From contig CAVVBC010000002.1 in assembly GCA_963746325.1 (NCBI GenBank), positions 69,070 to 133,069 of the forward strand: a stretch of DNA of 64,000 bases, given 5' to 3'. The position numbers were made by a program, and so were the translations under genes. This stretch comes from RPQJ01 sp963746325. GTDB taxonomy: Bacteria > Pseudomonadota > Gammaproteobacteria > Steroidobacterales > Steroidobacteraceae. This document shows, piece by piece, positions 49,939 to 57,563 of this stretch. The notes under the pieces were generated by a model. That model ran no database searches. It was given only the letters and a program-made list of their open reading frames with translations, and was not told the origin of the DNA. Every line of letters starts with the position of its first letter. Positions within the stretch are counted from its first letter, which is position 1.

Positions 49939-51088
49939 GCAGCCACAGCCCCGTCGCGGTCACCAGGGCCCCGAGCATCAACGCACGCAGCGGGAACGCG
50001 ATCGCCAGCACCAGCGGCGTCAGCAGCATGCGCACGAGAAACCGCAGCCAGTCGTGCTCGGCGATGACGGCAGCGATGGGTGGCGAATAGCGGTAGTAGA
50101 AGCGGATGAACGCGCGGCCGAGCGTGCTGTGCTGCAGGTAGCGGTCACGGAACTGCCGCAACGCCATGACGTGCGGCTCGATCGGTGAGCCGAAGGCCGC
50201 CGTGGCGATGAAGCAGCTCACTTTCAGGCCTTCGTCCGGCACCCCCTCCGAGCAGTCGGTGAACACCGGGACATCCACCGTCGTAGTGACCTGGTTGTTC
50301 GTGGTCAGGTAGTCGACGTCGCTGCTCGACGTGGCAAATGCGAACGTCGCCGCTTGCTGTCGCAAGTTGCTGAAGCTGTTTGAAGTCAAGCGCAGTGCCA
50401 CGCTGGATCCGGCGGCGATGGACGGCACCGTGCAGCGCGTGCCCGTGCAGAGGGCGCTGTCGAAACGGACGCCCGGGATCGACGTCGGCACCTGGGTCAT
50501 GTCGACGAACACGTTGCTCGCGACGTCCGGGCCCCTGTTGGCCACGGTCACGGACGCGTCGAGGCGGCGCGTGATGCTGCAGGGGGGAACGATCGTGATG
50601 CTGGTGGTGAGCCCAAGGTCGACACAGCGGTCGGCAGCGGAGCGCTTCACCGCCGCGACCGCGCGATTGTTCGCTGCCTGCGTATCGAGGGCGAGGCTGC
50701 TCACCGCCACATTGACGCTGCATTGCGGCTGGGTCGCACCCGTGACGATGGCGGGGATGACCAAGGTGGCGTTGGCGCCGGCGGCGAGCGCGCCAATCGA
50801 CCAGACGCCCGTGGCCGCGTCGAAGGTACCGGTGCTGGGAAACGCCGCCGTGCCCGTGGGAATGCGCAGCTCCGCCGGCAGCTGGTTCGTGACCTGCACG
50901 CCGCTCGCTTCATCCGTGCCGATGTTGCTGGCGGTGATCGTGAACTGGACCGGCTGCCCGGCCGCCGGCACGACCGTATCGACGGTCATCTGCAGTGCGA
51001 TGTCCGGCGCCGCCCAGAGCCGCAGCGGAACCAGCGCGAGGAACGCCGCCGCGGTGAGCGCGATTGCACGGACCCGAGTCAGTCGCAT
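49880..51088 (-). CDS. Exported DUF11-like repeat protein with CFI-box C-terminus
   Basis: This intact 402-residue protein has a signal peptide (AIALTAAAFLALVPLRLWAA). Two immunoglobulin-like DUF11 repeats follow: PAAGQPVQFTITASNIGTDE and ITRRLDASVTVANRGPDVAS. After them comes the short motif CFIATAAFGSPIEPHVMALR with QFRDRYLQ, the CFI-box found near the C-terminus of many secreted gammaproteobacterial proteins. Hydrophobic helices and a basic tail (AAGRRRRLAQAWSRP) end the protein. This layout suggests a processing or sorting signal, but the machinery is not visible in this window. Confidence 0.82.
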   Translation of the reverse strand: MRLTRVRAIALTAAAFLALVPLRLWAAPDIALQMTVDTVVPAAGQPVQFTITASNIGTDEASGVQVTNQLPAELRIPTGTAAFPSTGTFDAATGVWSIGALAAGANATLVIPAIVTGATQPQCSVNVAVSSLALDTQAANNRAVAAVKRSAADRCVDLGLTTSITIVPPCSITRRLDASVTVANRGPDVASNVFVDMTQVPTSIPGVRFDSALCTGTRCTVPSIAAGSSVALRLTSNSFSNLRQQAATFAFATSSSDVDYLTTNNQVTTTVDVPVFTDCSEGVPDEGLKVSCFIATAAFGSPIEPHVMALRQFRDRYLQHSTLGRAFIRFYYRYSPPIAAVIAEHDWLRFLVRMLLTPLVLAIAFPLRALMLGALVTATGLWLLSAAGRRRRLAQAWSRPSA

Positions 51089-51185
51089 GAGAACCCCGGC
51101 TGTGCTGCGGTGTGGAATGTTGGCAACGGCAAGAGAATTTCCTGATACTGACGAACCAAAGTGCCCGAAACGCACACCTGAGAAC

Positions 51186-51943
51186 ATGCCCGAAGAGCGA
51201 ATCGAGATCCGGCAGGGGCTGGCCATTCCGTCGGTGCACACCGACTGCGATTTATGGTGACCTGTATCTGCCCACCCGCGCAACTCGCAACGGTGCGGCG
51301 GTGATCCTGGTGTTTGGTGGCAGCTGGCGCATGGGCGACAGGAGCCAGCAGAAGGTTTACGGAATTGCCCTGGCCAAGGCGGGCTTTGCCGCCCTGGCTT
51401 GCGATTATCGACTCTCTTCGGTGGCCGTGCTGGCCGGCGCAGAACCAGGACGTTTCGGCGGCGGCCCACTGGTTGCAGTCCAGGGCTACGGAACTCGGTG
51501 TCGATCCTCGTCGCATCGGCATCTCGGGCAATTCCTCCGGTGGGCACCTGGCACTGATGGCGGCTGCCCAGGACAATGACTGGCGACCCGCGGCCGTCTG
51601 TGCCTTCTACCCGCCCACGCGTTTACTTCCCCCCACCGAACCGGGGCACGACGAGTCCTTCCTGCAGTTGCTGGGGCCGAAGGCGGCCGTTACGGACTAC
51701 CGGCACGCCAGCCCGCTGCACCGGGTGCATGAAGGTTACCCGCCGACACTGCTGATCGTGGGCGATGCCGACAGCCGCGTTCCGCCGGAAGATTCCTTGG
51801 CGCTATACCAGGCGCTGAAACGTGTGGGCGCCACGGCCGAACTGCACAGCTTTGCCGGTCTGGATCATGCGTTCGACATGGAGCGGGACATGGCCCTGCT
51901 GTGTGCCCAGCTGGTGACGGCGTTCTTCAAGCGCTATCTCTAG
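51186..51943 (+). CDS. Alpha/beta hydrolase, esterase/lipase type (two frameshifts)
   Basis: This is a hydrolase of about 252 residues. The ATG at 51186 gives MPEERIEIRQGLAIPSVHTD. A frame change near 51248 leads to YGDLYLPTRATRNGAAVILV. The oxyanion region is FGGSWRMGDRSQ, where most relatives have HGGGW. A second change near 51425 leads to the nucleophile elbow ISGNSSGGHLALMAAAQ. The acid is in LLIVGDADSRVPPEDSLALY and the His in FAGLDHAFDME. It looks like a BD-FAE-type esterase. It is divergent from the CFI-box gene. Confidence 0.87.
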
Positions 51944-51975
51944 CTAAATCCAGCGAGCCGGCCGGCACGCGCGCC

Positions 51976-53946
51976 CTACTCCGCCGTCACGATCGCGAAG
52001 GTGCCCGGCGCCTTGTCGAACAGCGTGAAGAAGCGCACCAGGTCGATCTGGCTGCCATCGATCTCGAGGTCGTCGCTGAGCAGGGTGTCCTGGACGCCCG
52101 CCGTGCCGGTCATCATCTTGATGAAGATCGGCTTGGTCAGTGTCAGCGTCGCGTTGGCATCGGTCGCGGGGGCCGCCTTCTTGAAGTGCAGCACCGCGTT
52201 CTCGATCCACAGCACGTAGGACTCCTCGATGTCGGTCAGTACCAGGTTGACCTTCAGGTTCTTGCCATCGGCGGCGGGGCCGTCCAGCGCGGCCGCCATG
52301 GCTTCGAGGAAGCGCTCGATCGGTGTCTGCTGCAGCATGTCGATCACGAAGGAGCGATCGATGCCCTTCTGCGGCGGCCCTTCGCGCAGCTCCATCGCCG
52401 CCGTGAGGTAGCTGTTGCGCCAGGTCGCGGCCTCGGCCATGTAGCCCAGCTGCTCGTAGGTGCGCGCGAGCAGTTCCTGTGCGCCCTTGTGCTCGGGGGC
52501 GCCGAAGACCGCATGGTTCAGCAGCTCGGCTGCCCAGCGGTAGTCGCCCTGGTCGTAAGCCGTCTGTGCGGCGGCGACGGCCTTGTCCGCACCCCCGATC
52601 AGATCGAGCCAGCGCTGGGCCGATTCCTGCGGCGGCAGCGGGTTGAGGTTGGCGGGGTTGCCGTCGTAGGCGCCGAGATAGAACTGGTAGACGCCTTGAC
52701 GTTGTGCCGCAGGTCGCCGTAGTAGCCACGCGCGCCGAAGAAGGACGCCAGCGACGGCGGCAGCTTGACCAGCTCGGCGATCTCGCGCGGCGTGTGGCCG
52801 GCGTTGATCAGGCGCACGGTCTGGTCGTGCGTGTACTTGTACACGTCGCGGTGCTTGCTGATGAAGTCGACGATGCGCGCGTTGCCCCACACCGGCCAGT
52901 TGTGCTGGCCGAAATAGACCTCGGCGTCGCCCAGGTGGTCGATGGCCTCCTGCAGGTAGGTCGACCATTGCAGCGAGTCGCGCACGTTGGCACCGCGCAC
53001 CGGGAGCAGGTTGTGCATGGTCTGCGCCAGGTTCTCGGCGCCACCGTAGGCTTTCTTGTCCGGGATCGAGAACGTGAGCTCGGCCGGCGCCTCGGCGCCG
53101 GGGACGTTGTGGAACACGAAGCGCACGCCGTCGATCACCAGTTCCTGCTCGGGCGCGGTGATCAGCTGCGTGGGCATCAGCACGCCGATCGCGCCGTAGG
53201 CGACGTTCTTGCCCAGGCCCGTGTCGACATTGCCCTTCGGTGAGCGCTCGAGGTTCTTGCCGAACTGGTACATCGAACGCCGCGCCATGGCCGTGCCGAC
53301 GAGGACGTTCTCGCTGGTCGCCTCCTCGATGAAGCCCGCGGGCGCGACGACCGGGATACTGCGCTGGGCCACCTCCTGCGCCGAGGCGACGCCCAGCGCG
53401 CCGCCAAAGTGGTCGACGTGGCTGTGCGTGAAGACGATGCCCGACACCGGCTTGTCGCCCAGGTGCTTGCGCGCGAACGCCAGCGCCGCGGCGGCACTCT
53501 CGCGTGCGGTGAGCGGGTCGACGACGATGAAGCCGGTCTTGCCTTCGATCAGCGTCATGTTGGAGATGTCGAAGCCGCGCAGCTGCCAGATGCCGTCGGT
53601 GACCTTGAACAGCCCGATCTGCGCATTCAGCACCGCGTGCCGCCACAGGCTCGGGTTGACGGTGGGTGGCGCCTTGCCGTCGACGAACTTGTAGGCATCG
53701 AAGTCGATCAGCACCGTCGAGCCATCGGCCGACAGGATCTTGCCCTCTGGGCGCGCGATCAGACCACGCCTGGCGTCCTCGAAATCCTGTGGGTCGTCGA
53801 GCTTGAGTTCGGCTCGCCATCTGCTCGTTGGCCTGCAGCGTGGCCGGCATGGCGTCACCGGCGGTGCCGCCGACGCCGGTGTTCTTGCCGCATCCGGCCA
53901 ACAGGGCCAGCAGCGTGGCGAGGATCAATCTTTGCAATGGGTTCAA
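51976..53946 (-). CDS. Alkyl sulfatase-like metallo-hydrolase lipoprotein (two frameshifts)
   Basis: This protein of about 656 residues resembles the SdsA1/BDS1 alkylsulfatases, which cleave alkyl sulfate detergents. The metallo-beta-lactamase domain has THSHVDHFGG as its first metal motif. GAEAPAELTFSIPDKKAYGG, VYFGQHNWPVWGNARI and NAGHTPREIAELVKLP follow. The C-terminus is an SCP2-like lipid-binding domain (VNLVLTDIEESYVLWIENAV, TLTLTKPIFIKMMTG). The N-terminus from a TTG at 53946 has a lipobox, LATLLALLAGCGK. The frame changes near 53810 and 52695. Confidence 0.9.
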   Translation of the reverse strand: MNPLQRLILATLLALLAGCGKNTGVGGTAGDAMPATLQANEQMASRTQARRPTGFRGRQAWSDRAPRGQDPVGRWLDGADRLRCLQVRRRQGATHRQPEPVAARGAECADRAVQGHRRHLAAARLRHLQHDADRRQDRLHRRRPAHRTRECRRGAGVRAQAPGRQAGVGHRLHAQPRRPLWRRAGRRLGAGGGPAQYPGRRARGLHRGGDQRERPRRHGHGAAFDVPVRQEPRALTEGQCRHGPGQERRLRRDRRADAHAADHRARAGTGDRRRALRVPQRPRRRGAGRAHVLDPGQESLRWRREPGADHAQPAPGARCQRARLAAMVDLPAGGHRPPGRRRGLFRPAQLAGVGQRAHRRLHQQAPRRVQVHARPDRAPDQRRPHAARDRRAGQAAAVAGVLLRRAWLLRRPAAQRQGVYQFYLGAYDGNPANLNPLPPQESAQRWLDLIGGADKAVAAAQTAYDQGDYRWAAELLNHAVFGAPEHKGAQELLARTYEQLGYMAEAATWRNSYLTAAMELREGPPQKGIDRSFVIDMLQQTPIERFLEAMAAALDGPAADGKNLKVNLVLTDIEESYVLWIENAVLHFKKAAPATDANATLTLTKPIFIKMMTGTAGVQDTLLSDDLEIDGSQIDLVRFFTLFDKAPGTFAIVTAE

Positions 53947-53974
53947 GTCCGTCTCCAGAGCGCGCGTACGCCGC

Positions 53975-54502
53975 TCAATCCGCGGGACGAATAGCCGCCG
54001 CATCCGCCGGCCGCAGTTCTTTGCAGGCATCCGGTTCCACGGTCCACATCGCGTTGGCCACCCGCCACGCGTCGTCGACCTTGACGAAATCGAACTGGTC
54101 CACGCCACAGTGACTGGTCTTGCCATCGATCCAGAACTCGTAGGGCGCCCAGACCGCTGCGACGCTGCCGCGGATCAACACCGTCGGCGACCAGTAGCGT
54201 TCGCGGTACGTCTGGTTGCTCTTGCGTGCCGGGTCGGTCCAATAGGAATTCGGGCGCCCCACGACCTCCATGCCACCGCCGGTGACCGCGCGCGCTCGAT
54301 AGGTCATGCCGTCCGGCATCTGCATCGACGCCATCGCGTCGAGATCGTTCGCGGAGATCGCCAGCATGTAGCGATCCAGCGCGGCCAGAACCGCCGCTTC
54401 CTCGCCCACCGTGTGCCCGGCTGGACCGGACGCCGCAGGAGTATCTGCGAGCGCGCTGGCGCATGACATGGCCAGCACCATGGCCAAAAGAAGTTTGTGC
54501 AT
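53975..54502 (-). CDS. Exported NTF2-like / DUF4440-type protein
   Basis: This intact 175-residue protein has a signal peptide (MHKLLLAMVLAMSCASALAD). The mature part fits the NTF2/SnoaL fold: EEAAVLAALDRYMLAISAND, VLIRGSVAAVWAPYEFWIDG and VDQFDFVKVDDAWRVANAMW. Such domains serve as enzymes or ligand-binding modules, and none of the catalytic patterns is diagnostic. A CGV/DAC pair may form a disulfide. It lies 28 bases upstream of the alkylsulfatase-like gene on the same strand, so co-expression is likely. Confidence 0.82.
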   Translation of the reverse strand: MHKLLLAMVLAMSCASALADTPAASGPAGHTVGEEAAVLAALDRYMLAISANDLDAMASMQMPDGMTYRARAVTGGGMEVVGRPNSYWTDPARKSNQTYRERYWSPTVLIRGSVAAVWAPYEFWIDGKTSHCGVDQFDFVKVDDAWRVANAMWTVEPDACKELRPADAAAIRPAD

Positions 54503-54591
54503 CGTTCTTCCCCCTGACACGTTATTCGTAGGACCGGCCGCGACCACGCTACCTTGGTTCTCCACCGCTGCCAAACTGCGCGTTTGATCGC

Positions 54592-55275
54592 CTACACCCA
54601 CCCGCGTCGCCACTGCGCAACGTCGGTCAGCTCCCGCCACCCAATGATCCGCGTGCGCTTCGAGTGCACCGCCTCGATCTCGACCGACACCACGGGCGAG
54701 CCCGGCAACTCCGGCTCGATGACCGCCGTGACGACGAAGTGCTTTTCCTTCCCTTGCGGATTCACCGCCGTCCACTTCGTGTGAAGCAACTTCTTCGGAC
54801 TCAATGCATGAGACGCTGAACGCGCGCGAAAGGCCGCCTCCACCCCGGGTGCGATCTCGACCTCCTCGATGCGGTTGATCGCTTCCGTCACGCTGACGAT
54901 GAAGGGCGATTCCTCCAGGCTCCACTCAAACGACTCGTCACTGGACCGACCGCGCGGACGCGACGCCGTGGATGCCTGGTAGGTCGCCCGCATTTCATCC
55001 TTGACGGCGGTGACGACTCGATGGAGCACCGTACCCACCGCCGTGCGCTGGCTTTCGAGCGATGGAAACCGTTCCGGAACCGAGAAGGGCTGCCCCAGCA
55101 CGACCGATTGGTATTCCGGTCGGCTCGCCTTGCACTGCCACAGACTGTTCGCAATGCGCTCGAGCGTGCTGAGCGTCTTGTCCTTTTTGCCGGCAGCCGT
55201 CTGCACTGCAGCCCCAAGCTGGATCAACGACTCGCACGACCAGGCGATGCCATCCCCGACGGTGTCAATGCGCAT
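54592..55275 (-). CDS. Protein with C-terminal TIGR02450-type Trp-rich domain
   Basis: This 227-residue protein has a last 65 residues that match the small Trp-rich TIGR02450/DUF2389 family: SPKKLLHTKWTAVNPQGKEK, HFVVTAVIEPELPG, RIIGWRELTDVAQWRRGWV. Members are usually about 70 residues and free-standing. Here about 150 extra N-terminal residues precede the domain (MRIDTVGDGIAWSCESLIQL, LERIANSLWQCKASRPEYQS), with no family I recognise. The start at 55275 overlaps the NHL gene by 11 bases. The gene is intact. Confidence 0.78.
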   Translation of the reverse strand: MRIDTVGDGIAWSCESLIQLGAAVQTAAGKKDKTLSTLERIANSLWQCKASRPEYQSVVLGQPFSVPERFPSLESQRTAVGTVLHRVVTAVKDEMRATYQASTASRPRGRSSDESFEWSLEESPFIVSVTEAINRIEEVEIAPGVEAAFRARSASHALSPKKLLHTKWTAVNPQGKEKHFVVTAVIEPELPGSPVVSVEIEAVHSKRTRIIGWRELTDVAQWRRGWV

Positions 55276-56263
55276 GCACGAACTTCTGCACCCGCTGGCC
55301 CCAGGCGTCGACCACGTACACGGCACCATCATCAGCGACCGCAATGTCGTGCGCGAGCCGGAACTGCCCGTCGTAATTGCCAAAACGGCCGAAGCGCATG
55401 ATCGGTTTCCCGTCGGCATCGACGACGGCGACGCCGGCACGGTCCGGGGGCGCTTTCGGTTGATCGCCACCGTCGGCGATGAAGACCCGGCTGCCCGCAC
55501 CGGGTGCGACTGCATAGGGCCGCCCGAGCTGAGCGTCCTGCCATTGATCCAGGAACTTGCCGGACGTATCGAACACCTGGACCCGCGCATTGCTGCGATC
55601 GGCGACCAGCACCCGGCCGCGCTGATCGATCGCGATGCCGTGAGGCAGGTCGAACTCACCGGGTCCGGTTCCCTTGGTGCCCCATGTCTTCAGCAGCTTC
55701 CCGTCGGCTGTGAAATGCAGGACTCGCGAGTTGCCATAGCCATCGCTGACGAAGAACGTTCCATCCGCGGCGACCGCGACGTCGGTCGGCTGGTTGAAAT
55801 GCCGCGCATCGTCACCTGGTACTCGGGCTTCACCGAGGACCAGCAATTGACGGCCGTCGGGCCCGAACTTGAAGACCTGATGCCGTCCGACATCGGTGAG
55901 CCACACGTTGTCATCATGATCGATGGTCAGACCGTGCGGCATGACGAAGGTGTTGGCTCCCCACGATGTCAGTAGTCGGCCCGTTTGCCCATCGAAAACC
56001 CACACGGTCGGACGGCCTATCGGCTCGATCGGGAACGGCTCAGACCACGCGCGGCCGGCGCGGTGAAACACCCAGACGTTGCCCTTCGAGTCGACGTCGA
56101 CACCCGTGGCCTGCCCGAGTATTTCGCCCGGCGGCAGCTCCGGCCAGCCGTGCACGACTTCGTAGCGCTCCACAGGGGGTGCAGGCTGAGCCTCCGCAGT
56201 GGCAGCCAATAGCGTTGCCATTAGCGCGGCGGCGACAGGAACAATCGACCACTTGTTGTGCAT
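55265..56263 (-). CDS. Exported NHL-repeat beta-propeller (peptidylglycine lyase-like)
   Basis: This intact 332-residue protein has a signal peptide (VPVAAALMATLLAATAEAQP). Six-bladed NHL repeats are visible: VFHRAGRAW, MPHGLTIDHDDNVWLTDVGR, FNQPTDVAVAADGTFFVSDG, LPHGIAIDQRGRVLVADRSN and LAHDIAVADDGAVYVVDAWG. The layout resembles bacterial homologues of peptidyl-alpha-hydroxyglycine amidating lyase, but catalysis is unproven for these. The start at 56263 is fixed by the signal peptide. Confidence 0.88.
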   Translation of the reverse strand: MHNKWSIVPVAAALMATLLAATAEAQPAPPVERYEVVHGWPELPPGEILGQATGVDVDSKGNVWVFHRAGRAWSEPFPIEPIGRPTVWVFDGQTGRLLTSWGANTFVMPHGLTIDHDDNVWLTDVGRHQVFKFGPDGRQLLVLGEARVPGDDARHFNQPTDVAVAADGTFFVSDGYGNSRVLHFTADGKLLKTWGTKGTGPGEFDLPHGIAIDQRGRVLVADRSNARVQVFDTSGKFLDQWQDAQLGRPYAVAPGAGSRVFIADGGDQPKAPPDRAGVAVVDADGKPIMRFGRFGNYDGQFRLAHDIAVADDGAVYVVDAWGQRVQKFVHAH

Positions 56264-56367
56264 TCTCGGGAGTGTACCTGCGCCGACCCCGAGACTCCGA
56301 GCGCAGCTCGCTGCAATCGCTGGGAACAGCCGGCACACTGCCGCTCGGACCGATCGCGAGCGGTTCG

Positions 56368-56664
56368 TCAGGCCGCCCGTCGAAACTTCAGTTCCACCCG
56401 AACTCCCAGCACTCCCAACAGGCGGAGCAGGAGGTCAGTCGATACGCCTTCGAGATTGCCATTCAGGATTGCGGTCACCCGAGGGCGCGATGTCTGGGCA
56501 AGCCTGGCCAGCGCGGCATGAGTCAGGCCAACGCGCTTGAGCTCCCTGCCGATCTCCTCCACCAGCTCAAACTGAACGCGTAGCGCGGAGTGCTCGGCGT
56601 TCGACAGCCCGAGAACAGCTGACAGATCTTGCGAGTTGCGTGCGATCACCTTACGTACCGCCAT
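56368..56664 (-). CDS. HigA-like XRE-family antitoxin, apparently orphan
   Basis: This 98-residue protein has a helix-turn-helix of the XRE type (LTHAALARLAQTSRPRVTAI, LLLRLLGVLGVRVELKF), typical of HigA-like antitoxins. It starts MAVRKVIARNSQDLSAVLG at 56664. Its toxin would normally precede it. Upstream there is only a 20-residue open segment (VQSYFIRARRRPKEMLDGGT) that overlaps its start codon and may be a toxin remnant. ParE follows further upstream but has its own antitoxin. It may regulate or cross-neutralise. Confidence 0.82.
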   Translation of the reverse strand: MAVRKVIARNSQDLSAVLGLSNAEHSALRVQFELVEEIGRELKRVGLTHAALARLAQTSRPRVTAILNGNLEGVSTDLLLRLLGVLGVRVELKFRRAA

Positions 56665-56782
56665 CCAGCATCTCCTTCGGTCGTCGGCGCGCCCGAATGA
56701 AATATGACTGGACGTCCGGCCTGCATTGTCCCAGATCCGGTACATCGCTGGAAGTGGAGCGACGACGACCTGCGCCGCTACT

Positions 56783-57074
56783 TCACGACAACACCCGCTC
56801 AAGGTCGCGCGCACCGTGCACCACGCGCACCAGTTCCACGCCGCCCATGATTGGCCGATAGACGATGACGTAGTCCCTCACTGGAAAGCTCCGGATCCCG
56901 GCGCCGAATTCACGACGAGCTTTCCCGATCAGTGGTTGGGTTGCCAGAAGTCTGCGTGGCGGCGTCGAGATCGTCCATTAGGCGCTCGGCAGCGGAGACA
57001 TTGTTTGCAGCAAGACCGACCCAGATCTCGAGCAGATCGTCTTCCGCCGCGGGGGAATGGACGATCCGTGCCAT
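56783..57074 (-). CDS. parE: ParE/RelE-family toxin (one frameshift)
   Basis: This toxin of about 96 residues starts at 57074: MARIVHSPAAEDDLLEIWVG, LAANNVSAAERLMDDLDAAT. After a frame change near 56945 it continues LLATQPLIGKARREFGAGIR, SFPVRDYVIVYRPIMGGVEL and VRVVHGARDLERVLS. ParE toxins block DNA gyrase. The ATG overlaps the antitoxin stop by one base (TGATG). All family segments are present, so the module was intact before the indel. Confidence 0.85.
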
Positions 57075-57367
57075 CAACCCCCGCCAGACTTGCTCCTGCG
57101 CCGCGCCAGCTCAGCGCGACCGCGAGCTTTGATCTCTTCAAAAACTTCGTGGGTTAGCTCACGCCCCTGGCCGGCATCCAATTGATCGATGCCCTTCTGC
57201 ACGTCTGCCTTCAGTTGCTCGAACCGGACCGCCTGCTCCCGTTCGTGATCCTCGAGCAGCCTCAAGGCCGCGCGGATCACCTCGCTGGCCGACGAGTACC
57301 GGCCCGACCGCACGTGTTCCTGCACCATTTCTTCAAGCCTTGGGGTAAGCGAAACGTTCATAGCCAT
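57074..57367 (-). CDS. parD: ParD/CopG-type antitoxin
   Basis: This intact 97-residue antitoxin has the ParD ribbon-helix-helix MNVSLTPRLEEMVQEHVRSG and RYSSASEVIRAALRLLEDHE, then a charged helix that neutralises ParE (AVRFEQLKADVQKGIDQLDA). The end is basic (ELARRRSKSGGG). The start at 57367 follows AGGTGG. It overlaps parE by one base. The control region upstream has repeated half-sites consistent with autorepression. Confidence 0.9.
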   Translation of the reverse strand: MAMNVSLTPRLEEMVQEHVRSGRYSSASEVIRAALRLLEDHEREQAVRFEQLKADVQKGIDQLDAGQGRELTHEVFEEIKARGRAELARRRSKSGGG

Positions 57368-57390
57368 GGCGACCACCTGTGCATCGAGTG

Positions 57391-57417
57391 ATGGCAAATT
57401 ATGCCATTCTTTGCCAT
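57391..57417 (-). promoter_or_regulatory. Operator-promoter of parDE
   Basis: Three half-sites lie here: ATGGCA (57391), TGCCAT (57402) and TGCCAT (57412). The first two form an inverted repeat around AATTA and the last two a direct repeat spaced 10 bases apart, on one DNA face. On the minus strand CATAAT (57398-57403) is a plausible -10 box within them. The -35 region is poor. Confidence 0.6.
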
Positions 57418-57563
57418 CTCACAGCCGACCTGGCGAACGCCATGCTGCCTAGCGCTCGCCACGCGATCCAACCGGATTCCTTCCCGGAACTGGCAGAAAT
57501 GAAAGCTCATCCCACGAGCCTTCCCTGCCCCACACTAAGTTAATGAAAAATAAGCACTACTGA

